Assembly (NCBI GenBank): GCA_026786325.1
Contig: JAJAYH010000358.1
Location: 1-6,443 of the forward strand
From: Alkalinema sp. CAN_BIN05
GTDB lineage: Bacteria > Cyanobacteriota > Cyanobacteriia > Leptolyngbyales > Leptolyngbyaceae
Direction of reading: 5' to 3'
Length of the DNA: 6,443 nt
The notes under the pieces were generated by a model, which was not told the origin of the DNA, did no database searches, and worked only from the letters and a program-made list of their open reading frames with translations. Positions 1 to 5,850 of the stretch are shown here, one piece after another (within the stretch, counting starts at the first letter, position 1; each line of letters starts with the position of its first letter). Both the position numbers and the translations under genes were made by a program.

Positions 1-1
1 A

Positions 2-520
2 GTTGACATTGAAATGCTTTGTCAACAAGCAATCGCCACTTTACAACAGGCCGCCCAGCGCCGTGAGCAGGAAATTCGGCTAACGGTGGAACCGGGAAAT
101 CGGAGTTGTAGTTTGGATAAAGAAAAGATGCGGCAGATGTTATATCACCTGATTTTTAGCCTTGTTCAGTCATCCAATAGCGGAAGCGTGGTGCATTTAC
201 ATGCGGCTAATAAAGTTTCTGGACTTCGTCTGACGTTGTGGGTGACGCATCCTTGTTTAGAATATATTTCCTATGGATCTAGCTTAAATGAGCATGAGGT
301 GCGTTTCGATCGATCGCCAACAGATTCTCCCCGTTCAACGGCACTCCTTAACTCACCGCCCAGCAGTCCCGAAATTGGAATCCCAGAACGATTGCATTTT
401 AATTTAGGATTTTTGTTAAGTTGTCAATTAGTTGGATTACATGGCGGTGAGATTCAGGTCCAAGCTCATGCTACTGGTGGCGATCGCTATGTGGTCACAG
501 TGCCTCGTCTGAGTTGTTAG
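2..520 (+). CDS. C-terminal part of a sensor histidine kinase-like protein with a degenerate HATPase domain (5'-truncated by the window)
   Basis: The frame is open to the left edge, so the ATG at 14 is probably internal and the real gene begins outside the window. What remains resembles the end of a histidine kinase. A helical stretch (VDIEMLCQQAIATLQQAA) leads into a beta strand and then SLDKEKMRQMLYHLI, which matches the usual D-x-x-R-x-x-Q-x-L-x-N-L-L entry to the N-box. The C-terminal LGFLLSCQLVGLHGGEIQV (residues 131-149 counted from the ATG at 14) matches the G2-box helix and the 'HGG' strand. Between these the catalytic parts are eroded: the N-box Asn is Ser49, there is no DxGxG motif after the LRLTLWV strand, and the ATP-lid is replaced by a Ser/Pro-rich stretch (about residues 98-122). 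From the family, such changes should weaken or abolish ATP binding; that is inference. The H-box and sensor domains are not visible, so the signal is unknown. It ends 28 bp from the convergent tRNA nucleotidyltransferase gene. Confidence 0.75.
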   Translation, partial: VDIEMLCQQAIATLQQAAQRREQEIRLTVEPGNRSCSLDKEKMRQMLYHLIFSLVQSSNSGSVVHLHAANKVSGLRLTLWVTHPCLEYISYGSSLNEHEVRFDRSPTDSPRSTALLNSPPSSPEIGIPERLHFNLGFLLSCQLVGLHGGEIQVQAHATGGDRYVVTVPRLSC

Positions 521-538
521 CTCCGTCTGAGTTGTTAG
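504..538 (+). repeat. 18-bp imperfect tandem duplication spanning a stop codon
   Basis: The core CGTCTGAGTTGTTAGC occurs at 506-521 and again at 524-539, a period of 18 bp. The first copy encodes the last residues and TAG stop of the kinase-like gene. The second copy carries the same TAG in the same frame at 536-538, so a read-through ribosome would meet a second stop after six codons. This looks like a recent slippage duplication. Confidence 0.85.
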
Positions 539-548
539 CGCCGGGTTG

Positions 549-1976
549 TCAAGATTCCTGCGCTAAGATTCGACGGGCAAACTCGATCGCCTCATCTTGG
601 GTTTTAATCAGTCCCTCTGCTCTAGCGATTTGCAGGGCCGCCAGCAATCGACCAATTTGGGGACTGGGCGGCAACCCTAGATGACTCATTAAATCTTGTC
701 CCGAAAGAACTGGGATCGGATGGGCCACCATATCTTCTGGATCCAGATAGCGGTTGATTAAGGGCCGTAATGCAGCCATTTCGATTCCGCTGGCTAATGC
801 CTGGATGCACAAGGCTGGAAAAACCACTCCAACTTGTTGAAACAATGCGTACTGGGCGCGCCTACTGTCCGGAGCCGTTTCCAATAACGCCTGTAACTTG
901 GGTAAGGTTTTCAGGACTGTTAGCACAGCATGAATTTCCGATCGGCTGTATTTAAGCTTCCAGAGCTGAGCTTCAGCGATCGTCACGTCATCAGGCATCA
1001 AGCTGGCCAGTTTCGCCATTGTCAGCCAACTACTTTTGCGGCATCCTGACATCTCAACATTCTTTTTAGGTTCAGATTTGCTGCTGGACTGGGCACGAAT
1101 CGGCTGGCCAATCCGCTCACGAAGCAACGGCCAATCCGATTTCAACAGTTGAAACAGGTTCTCCATCCGATCGATTTTATCTAAGCTCGATAGCCCCGCA
1201 GACTCAAACCAACCCGACAGCAATCCCGCTTCCCATGCCGCTTTAAGTTGGGCGGGGCCACGGGCGGACGTGAGCAGATAGTGAAACTCGGATTGAACTC
1301 GTTCAGCCGCGATAGTCTTGAGCTGCGGGGCCAGTTTTCTAGCCGCCGCCGCCGTCTCAGGTTGCATGGTAAATCCAAGCTGTGCAGCCTGACGGTAAGC
1401 CCGTAATAGTCGTAGTGGATCTTCCGCCAGATTTTCGGCGCTCACCATGCGCACAATGCAATGCTCTAGGTCAAGACAACCATTCAATGGATCCATAAGT
1501 TCCAAAGTGTGAGGGTTGTAGGCGATCGCATTCATGGTGAAATCGCGTCGAAACAAATCCGCCTCAAGTGAATTGCCCACCTGTTGTGCAAAATCAGCCG
1601 TCCCTTGTCGGAATACGACCCGCGCAATTTGGCGCTCCGCATCAAGCAATACGAAACCTGCTCGATAGTGACGGGCGATCGTTGTGGCCGTCTCAACTGC
1701 GCCCTGAGGCATGACAAAATCTAAATCCAAATAGTCCGAATGTCGCTCTAAAAGAGCATCTCGCACACTTCCCCCAACCAGATGCGTCTCGGGAGGTAAA
1801 AAGCTGATATCAAAGGGCCATGTTTTAGGCGATAGTGCCGACGACCCAAGAGAATGCTGTTGTAAGACTGTCACGCGCTGTGCCAAAGCTAATATTACCT
1901 GTCGATAAATAAATTGCAGATGATCTTGACTGGATTGATGCAGCATCAAATTCAACATCAAGTTCAACAAACTCAT
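549..1976 (-). CDS. cca: Class II tRNA nucleotidyltransferase (CCA-, CC- or A-adding)
   Basis: The enzyme builds or repairs the 3'-terminal CCA of tRNAs from CTP and ATP in the cytoplasm. All class II motifs are visible in the 475 residues. Motif A is LVGGSVRD (66-73) with the metal-binding pair D84-L-D86. Motif B is RRDFTMNA (143-150), followed by the DPLNGCLDL turn (162-170). The nucleotide-templating motif is EDPLRLLR (185-192), then ERVQSE (225-230). The C-terminal SGQDLM...GLPPSPQIGRLL...EGLIKTQDEAI region is typical of bacterial tail domains. The ~65 residues before motif A are longer than in most bacterial enzymes; the LSPKTWPF...LPPETHLVGG part looks like that of cyanobacterial relatives. 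The stretch between motifs A and B is short. Some cyanobacteria split the reaction between separate CC- and A-adding enzymes, so the exact activity is open. The start is uncertain: Met1, Met7 and Met11 lie close together and none has a clear Shine-Dalgarno. Residues 296-316 are a low-complexity Ser/Lys-rich insert. Confidence 0.93.
   Translation of the reverse strand: MSLLNLMLNLMLHQSSQDHLQFIYRQVILALAQRVTVLQQHSLGSSALSPKTWPFDISFLPPETHLVGGSVRDALLERHSDYLDLDFVMPQGAVETATTIARHYRAGFVLLDAERQIARVVFRQGTADFAQQVGNSLEADLFRRDFTMNAIAYNPHTLELMDPLNGCLDLEHCIVRMVSAENLAEDPLRLLRAYRQAAQLGFTMQPETAAAARKLAPQLKTIAAERVQSEFHYLLTSARGPAQLKAAWEAGLLSGWFESAGLSSLDKIDRMENLFQLLKSDWPLLRERIGQPIRAQSSSKSEPKKNVEMSGCRKSSWLTMAKLASLMPDDVTIAEAQLWKLKYSRSEIHAVLTVLKTLPKLQALLETAPDSRRAQYALFQQVGVVFPALCIQALASGIEMAALRPLINRYLDPEDMVAHPIPVLSGQDLMSHLGLPPSPQIGRLLAALQIARAEGLIKTQDEAIEFARRILAQES
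1944..1967. repeat. 12-bp tandem repeat in the 5' end of the tRNA nucleotidyltransferase gene
   Basis: CATCAAATTCAA (1944-1955) is followed directly by CATCAAGTTCAA (1956-1967), with one mismatch. Read on the - strand it encodes LNLM twice (residues 4-11) and supplies two extra in-frame ATG codons, making the translation start ambiguous. Confidence 0.8.
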
Positions 1977-2062
1977 TCGATCAGAACCCAGATCGAATTC
2001 GCCTGAGTTAGAGTATCAAAAAACGTTGCCATAGATCTCCCCATCTCTCACCCTAATATTCC

Positions 2063-2067
2063 AGGAG
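2063..2067 (+). promoter_or_regulatory. Ribosome binding site of ycf34
   Basis: AGGAG lies five bases before the ATG at 2073. It is one of only two good Shine-Dalgarno sequences in the window and fixes the ycf34 start. The 96-bp divergent gap (1977-2072) must also hold promoters for both flanking genes. TTGCCA at 2026-2031 resembles a -35 box, but no -10 box lies at the right distance. Confidence 0.7.
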
Positions 2068-2072
2068 TAACC

Positions 2073-2321
2073 ATGTGTATTTGTATTCACTGTCACTACG
2101 TCGATCGTTGCCTGACCTACAATGCCGTTGAATCACAACATGAACAACCGCACCTGACCGAAACTCCAAATTTTGAACCCATTGAACCGAGCATCAATGT
2201 CAATATTCGTGAACAGAGGGACTTCATCGAAGTGGAGTGGGATGTCGTGGGATGTTTGAGTTTTTCCAAGGAGGAAGGAAAATGGTCGAGGCTGCGGCCT
2301 GGTGAACTGATTCCGACCTGA
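2073..2321 (+). CDS. ycf34: Ycf34 family Fe-S cluster protein
   Basis: This 82-residue protein has the hallmarks of Ycf34, a small family found in cyanobacteria and some algal plastids. The N-terminus is MCICIHCHYVDRCLTYNAVE, with cysteines 2, 4, 7 and 13. PHLTETPNF follows, then the conserved EVEWDVVGCLSF with Cys61, and the LRPGELIPT end. The Synechocystis homologue has been reported to bind an iron-sulphur cluster and to affect photosynthetic electron transport; the cysteines here are consistent with cluster binding, but the molecular job remains poorly defined. The length matches the family, and the start is set by an AGGAG five bases upstream. It is transcribed away from the tRNA nucleotidyltransferase gene and followed 115 bp later by the TPR gene in the same direction, which appears to have its own promoter. 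A 98-codon frame on the opposite strand (2413-2117) is its shadow. Confidence 0.93.
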   Translation: MCICIHCHYVDRCLTYNAVESQHEQPHLTETPNFEPIEPSINVNIREQRDFIEVEWDVVGCLSFSKEEGKWSRLRPGELIPT

Positions 2322-2336
2322 TCAGGATTCTCTAAA

Positions 2337-2364
2337 TAGATATCTAACGTCATCCAGATATAAT
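2337..2364 (+). promoter_or_regulatory. Candidate sigma-70 promoter for the TPR gene
   Basis: A perfect -10 hexamer TATAAT (2359-2364) has TAGATA (four of six matches to TTGACA) 16 bp upstream at 2337-2342. Transcription would start near 2371 and give a leader of roughly 65-85 bases. The position, just after the ycf34 stop and ahead of the TPR gene, fits. A short inverted repeat (AAAACG/CGTTTT, 2368-2384) overlaps the predicted start. Confidence 0.45.
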
Positions 2365-2436
2365 TGTAAAACGTGAGTCGTTTTTGGGAAGACTGAACAA
2401 CAAGATGACACATCTGTAACGATTACATATTTTGAG

Positions 2437-3918
2437 ATGGATTGCCTAGACCTTATGCGTAGCTTTATCTCTAACCTTGTGTTTAACCCAAAGCGTACCG
2501 CTCCTAATTTAGCGGCCCTCACTCTGATGGGTTTGTTGGCGGCTAGTGGGGTGGCTCAGGCCCAATCTGTCGTCGTCCCAGATGCGCCCGCCGCCGAGCC
2601 TGCTAAATCAACGGCGGCCACCGTAACGGAAACCCTTAATGCGGCTAAAGAGCATTTTGAATCTGCCCAAAAAGATTCACAAAATCGCAAATATCGAGCT
2701 GCTGTCGGTCACTACAACCAAGCCCTCCTGAAAAATCACAGCTATACCGATGCCTATTATGGTCGGGCGATGGCCAAAGCTGAACTGGGCGATAAAGTCG
2801 GAGCGATCGACGACTTGAGCGATGCGTTACGGCTCGATCCTCAGCAAGCAACGGCCTTGGGACAACGGGGTAATCTTTATTACCAACTCGGCGACAAGCA
2901 AGCGGCTTCAACAGACTGGGCGGCAGCGCTTCAAATCGACCCAGCCTTGACCTCTGTACAGGTCAACCGAGCCTACGCCACCATGGAAGCGGGCAACGCA
3001 CAGGCTGCTTTGGTAGAACTCGACCAAGTGTTGGCCCTTAAGCCGTCTTACGTGGCGGCATTGATTAATCGGGCCTATGTGAAGCAGCAATTGGGCGATC
3101 GTAATGGTGCCCTATCTGATTTGGATCAAGCCCTTCAGGTTCAAGGTAATTCTCCTGAAGCCTATCTCCATCGAGGGTTGATTTCTCAGCAAATGGGGCG
3201 CGGGGGAGATGCCATTCAAGATTTGACGCGGGCAATTAAGGCCAAACCTGACTATGCTGATGCCTTTTACAATCGTGCCATTGTTTACACCACAGAGAGC
3301 AAATTCGATTTGGCGGTCATAGATCTGACGAAAGTTATTGAACTTCAGCCAGCCCGGTCGGATGCGTTTTATCAGCGCGGATTACTTTACTCCATGGCCC
3401 GCAACCGATCGGCAGCAATTGAAGATTTTGAGCAAGTTCTGAAATTGCGCCCAGAAGATGCGGCAACCTTTAAAGCCGTGGCTGATCTGCGGGCGGATAG
3501 TGGCGATTTACTTGGAGCCGTAGAGGACTACAACCGCGCCCTTCAATTGAATGTAAACTTGGCCGATGCCTATGAAGGTCGCGGTAAGGTGCTGGGGAAA
3601 ATGGGCGATTTCCAGGCTTCGATCGATGACTATACCCGCGTCATTGCCTTGGATACTCGCAATATCAATGCGTTTTATCACCGAGGCCAAGCCCGCCAAC
3701 AACTTGGGGACGGCATGGGTGCGATCGCCGATTATTCTGAAACCCTACGGCTCAATCCTCGTCATGCCGAAGCATTCTATGGCCGTGGAACCCTAATGGC
3801 TCAAGCGGGACAGATGATGGCCGCAAAAAATGACTTTCAGCAAGCCAGTAAGCTCTATCTTCAGCAAGGAAAAGCGGAAGGGTATCGGACGACGTTGAGT
3901 TGGTTGAATAAATTTTAG
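2437..3918 (+). CDS. Secreted or periplasmic TPR-repeat protein (12 tandem TPR units)
   Basis: The 493 residues comprise a signal peptide, a short Ala/Pro-rich linker and an unbroken TPR solenoid. The signal peptide has a basic segment (MRSFISNLVFNPKR), a hydrophobic core (AALTLMGLLAASGVA) and a probable signal peptidase I site AQA|QS after residue 43, so export is expected. TPR units of exactly 34 residues start at about 70, 104, 138, 172, 206, 240, 274, 308, 342, 376, 410 and 444. They have the usual W/Y-x-x-G/A-x-x-Y-x-x-x-G and A-x-x-D/A-x-x-x-A-L-x-L-x-P pattern. A capping helix (EGYRTTLSWLNKF) follows. TPR arrays bind other proteins and no enzyme domain is present, so it is probably a scaffold or adaptor; partner and process cannot be told. 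The start is uncertain: Met7 (2455) would give a more typical signal peptide than the acidic MDCLDL extension, and neither ATG has a good Shine-Dalgarno. Confidence 0.85.
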   Translation: MDCLDLMRSFISNLVFNPKRTAPNLAALTLMGLLAASGVAQAQSVVVPDAPAAEPAKSTAATVTETLNAAKEHFESAQKDSQNRKYRAAVGHYNQALLKNHSYTDAYYGRAMAKAELGDKVGAIDDLSDALRLDPQQATALGQRGNLYYQLGDKQAASTDWAAALQIDPALTSVQVNRAYATMEAGNAQAALVELDQVLALKPSYVAALINRAYVKQQLGDRNGALSDLDQALQVQGNSPEAYLHRGLISQQMGRGGDAIQDLTRAIKAKPDYADAFYNRAIVYTTESKFDLAVIDLTKVIELQPARSDAFYQRGLLYSMARNRSAAIEDFEQVLKLRPEDAATFKAVADLRADSGDLLGAVEDYNRALQLNVNLADAYEGRGKVLGKMGDFQASIDDYTRVIALDTRNINAFYHRGQARQQLGDGMGAIADYSETLRLNPRHAEAFYGRGTLMAQAGQMMAAKNDFQQASKLYLQQGKAEGYRTTLSWLNKF

Positions 3919-3973
3919 AGTCTGAAGATAGTTGATTTAGTTAAGGAACGTGAACTGAATAATCTGTAACTTT

Positions 3974-4027
3974 GTGGAACAGGCATCTTGCCTGTGATCT
4001 TACAAACAGGCATCCTGCCTGTTCCAC
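3974..4027. repeat. Nested palindrome (two hairpin units inside a long inverted repeat)
   Basis: The outer arms, 22 nt each (3974-3995 and 4006-4027), match at 19 positions: GTGGAACAGGCA pairs with TGCCTGTTCCAC, and an inner TGCCTGT pairs with ACAGGCA around a 10-nt spacer. Each arm is also a palindrome, ACAGGCA-TCY-TGCCTGT (3979-3995 and 4006-4022), so the two form a near-identical direct repeat. The DNA or RNA could fold as one long hairpin or as two small ones on a GTGGA/TCCAC stem. It sits in the gap between two convergent genes, where a bidirectional terminator would be useful, but neither strand has a T-tract after it. The motif resembles short palindromes dispersed between cyanobacterial genes. 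Confidence 0.8.
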
Positions 4028-4064
4028 TTAAATTCAAGAATTAAAAGTTATTAGATCCTCATTC

Positions 4065-5393
4065 CTAAGTTGATTGGTTTAATAAGTCTTCAACGATCGT
4101 CACTAACTTTTGGGCTGCGCCAGGTTCTCCTCGGATCTGGCGCAGTTCTTTTTTCATGGCTTCGAGGCGTTCGGGATGGTCTAAATAGCTCCGAACTTTT
4201 TCCGTAACTTGGTCTGCGGTTAGATGGCCGACCATTTCAGGAACAATCGATCGGCCTGCCCAGATATTTGGCCACGCTAAAAGACCGATTTTACGCAGCG
4301 CGATCGTGTTAATTACCTTGGCAAACAGGGAGCCGATGCCCGGTAGGTTGGCCAAGATTCCCGGAATTCCGTTCCAAGCGCGCATGGCATCAAGTTGATT
4401 GGTCGGCAGTAGGATGATCATGGGAATGGCGAGTGCGCCGAGTTCTGCTGTGTTGGCCCCGATCGTGGTGAGACAGAGGGTGCAGCGACGCAATGTGTTG
4501 TAGTGAGGTGTTCGAGGACCATCGTCTCCAATGGTTTTAAGTTCAATAATGGTACCGCCGGAAGTTTCTAGCCAATCTCTGGCTAATTGTGGGGGCGATT
4601 CTGGGGGCGATCGGTGGAGTGTTGCCGTTGTACCGCCCATCATGGCAACGATCGGATTTTGTTGCGCGTCGCCATAGTTCGCCAATTGCTCAACGGTTAA
4701 GGTCGGGGCTAACGGTAAGACAAACTTCAAGTCGGGGTAGTAGTTCTGGAGTTGATCAGCGACCGCACACATAAATGGCACACCTTGGGCAAGTTTGGCT
4801 ACTTTCGATCCCGGCAAAAGTCCAATGACCAGATTTATTGATTCAGGCATCGTCATGTCTTCTACAGCAGAGGAAGACATGAGATCACCCACTACTACAA
4901 ATTTGTGGCGATTTTTAATTGGCGCATTGTCTACCAGTTTTTGCTTCATCACGGCAAACCGATCGATCCATCCCCTCCAACGCGTTTCCCACTCCGCATA
5001 AACCACTGTTTTGTACCCCAGCCTTCGCCCTAACACCACGGGAAACAACGGATCCCCTCCCAAGAAAAGCACAATCCCCTTCGATCGCCAATCCCACCGA
5101 GCCTTGGTTCTCCCCCACAGTAAAAATGTAAAAAAATGAGTCGCATCTTGGACCCGATCGACTTCTGGGTAGCTACGGGCAATTTCGCCTTCTTGACCAC
5201 TCGCATTAGGGCAAGGTGACAAAACCACGGAAATTCTGCATTGGCTGCGTTCTTCTCCAAACCGCTGACGGAGTTGCTGCACCACAGGTTTCACCCAAGT
5301 ACTGAGTTCGCCGGGACCATTAGAAAGTATCAAGATATCGATCGGGATCGAGAGATCACAGGGAATTGGAGTGTTGGTGTGGTTCATGGGCAT
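4065..5393 (-). CDS. LpxB-related GT-B family protein (lipid-A-disaccharide synthase-like)
   Basis: The 442-residue protein has a GT-B fold pattern close to lipid-A-disaccharide synthase LpxB. The N-terminal Rossmann strand and loop are IDILILSNGPGELSTW (18-33), where GELS resembles the start of LpxB's GExSGD but the GD is replaced by TW. LFLGGD (109-114) matches LpxB's conserved ID-x-PD region with one Asp kept. VVVGDL (166-171), LLPGSK (192-197, LpxB LPGSR), GANTAELGALAIPMIILLPT (312-331) and PNIWAGRSIVPEMV (375-388) match the C-terminal nucleotide-sugar half. True LpxB is about 380 residues; this one is longer and has a Pro-rich insert near 261-269. I therefore place it in the LpxB-related group seen in cyanobacteria. 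Sugar transfer to a lipid or envelope glycan is plausible but unproven. Two ATGs (residues 1 and 3) are possible starts and neither has a Shine-Dalgarno. It appears monocistronic, convergent with the TPR gene and divergent from sigA. Confidence 0.85.
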   Translation of the reverse strand: MPMNHTNTPIPCDLSIPIDILILSNGPGELSTWVKPVVQQLRQRFGEERSQCRISVVLSPCPNASGQEGEIARSYPEVDRVQDATHFFTFLLWGRTKARWDWRSKGIVLFLGGDPLFPVVLGRRLGYKTVVYAEWETRWRGWIDRFAVMKQKLVDNAPIKNRHKFVVVGDLMSSSAVEDMTMPESINLVIGLLPGSKVAKLAQGVPFMCAVADQLQNYYPDLKFVLPLAPTLTVEQLANYGDAQQNPIVAMMGGTTATLHRSPPESPPQLARDWLETSGGTIIELKTIGDDGPRTPHYNTLRRCTLCLTTIGANTAELGALAIPMIILLPTNQLDAMRAWNGIPGILANLPGIGSLFAKVINTIALRKIGLLAWPNIWAGRSIVPEMVGHLTADQVTEKVRSYLDHPERLEAMKKELRQIRGEPGAAQKLVTIVEDLLNQST

Positions 5394-5727
5394 AAGTATT
5401 TTAAATAAAAGTGGTCAGATAGATTAATAAGTCCCATAGTTTAGGGATTGAAACCGATCGATCTGCGGACTTTCGCTGAAATGGCTGACGTGAGATTAGG
5501 TAAACAGGGTGCAACTTGAAATAGAAAGGCTACAATCAAAGGCGAGAGTTACGATATATTCCATCTATGTAATCTCATTAGTCAGAATTTTGGCTCATCT
5601 GAACTAGGTTAAGACACTCAATGATTCTACGGATGACGCAATTTTAAAGTGAAATAGGTTTTTTAACTGATCTTATGCGACATGAGGTCAAGCTCACAAA
5701 CCTGATTTTCCACGCGCCATATGTAGA

Positions 5728-5757
5728 TTTACATTATTGATTGTGTTGGCTTACGAT
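5728..5757 (+). promoter_or_regulatory. Candidate sigma-70 promoter upstream of sigA
   Basis: TTTACA (5728-5733, five of six to TTGACA) is followed after 18 bp by TACGAT (5752-5757, four of six to TATAAT). Transcription would begin near 5764, leaving a leader of about 87 bases to the ATG at 5851. The match is moderate. Further promoters upstream are possible given the length of the region; cyanobacterial sigA genes often have more than one. Confidence 0.35.
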
Positions 5758-5838
5758 TTAGACCCTTGGGCATAACCGACTCATCTGACTGTGATGAATT
5801 CCTTGGAACTTCGACATTCTATTGACTTTAAAGAGCAT

Positions 5839-5843
5839 GAGGA
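5839..5843 (+). promoter_or_regulatory. Ribosome binding site of sigA
   Basis: GAGGA lies seven bases before the ATG at 5851, an ideal spacing. It decides the start in favour of 5851 over the in-frame GTG 5791 and ATG 5794, neither of which has a comparable site. Confidence 0.65.
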
Positions 5844-5850
5844 AAGCGGC

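Larger units (their letters stand above)
5394..5850. other. 457-bp non-coding region between the LpxB-like gene and sigA
   Basis: No convincing gene lies here. The region must hold the promoter or promoters of sigA on + and of the LpxB-like gene on -. It is A/T-richer than the flanks. The only small frames seen, for example a 12-codon one at 5481-5519, lack a Shine-Dalgarno and are probably chance. The frame of sigA is open back to 5776, so alternative longer starts exist (GTG 5791, ATG 5794). I see no tRNA, and no strong hairpin followed by a T-tract. Confidence 0.7.

Noticed and set aside
549..1976. Poly(A) polymerase (PcnB)
   Set aside because: It shares the class II core, but the EDPLRLLR motif and C-terminal tail fit tRNA nucleotidyltransferases, and the basic PcnB C-terminus is absent.
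2026..2059. TTGCCA and TAATAT as a ycf34 promoter
   Set aside because: The spacing is 22 bp, and the start would fall on the ribosome binding site.
2117..2413. A 98-codon open frame on the - strand
   Set aside because: It lies almost wholly opposite ycf34, which has strong family identity and a Shine-Dalgarno; the antisense frame resembles nothing.
3974..4027. CRISPR array
   Set aside because: Only two 17-nt units with a 10-nt spacer, each palindromic; no further repeats and no cas genes.
3974..4027. Classical rho-independent terminator
   Set aside because: The stem is strong, but neither strand has a run of T after it, so it is listed as a repeat.
4065..5393. Canonical lipid-A-disaccharide synthase (lpxB)
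   Set aside because: The GExSGD signature is altered, the length is greater, and no lpxA/lpxC/lpxD/fabZ neighbours are present.
5481..5519. A 12-codon frame starting ATGGCTGAC upstream of sigA
   Set aside because: No Shine-Dalgarno, very short and no recognisable peptide family.
5516..5536. TTGAAA followed by TACAAT as a sigA promoter
   Set aside because: The hexamers match well singly, but only 9 bp separate them, too close for a sigma-70 promoter.
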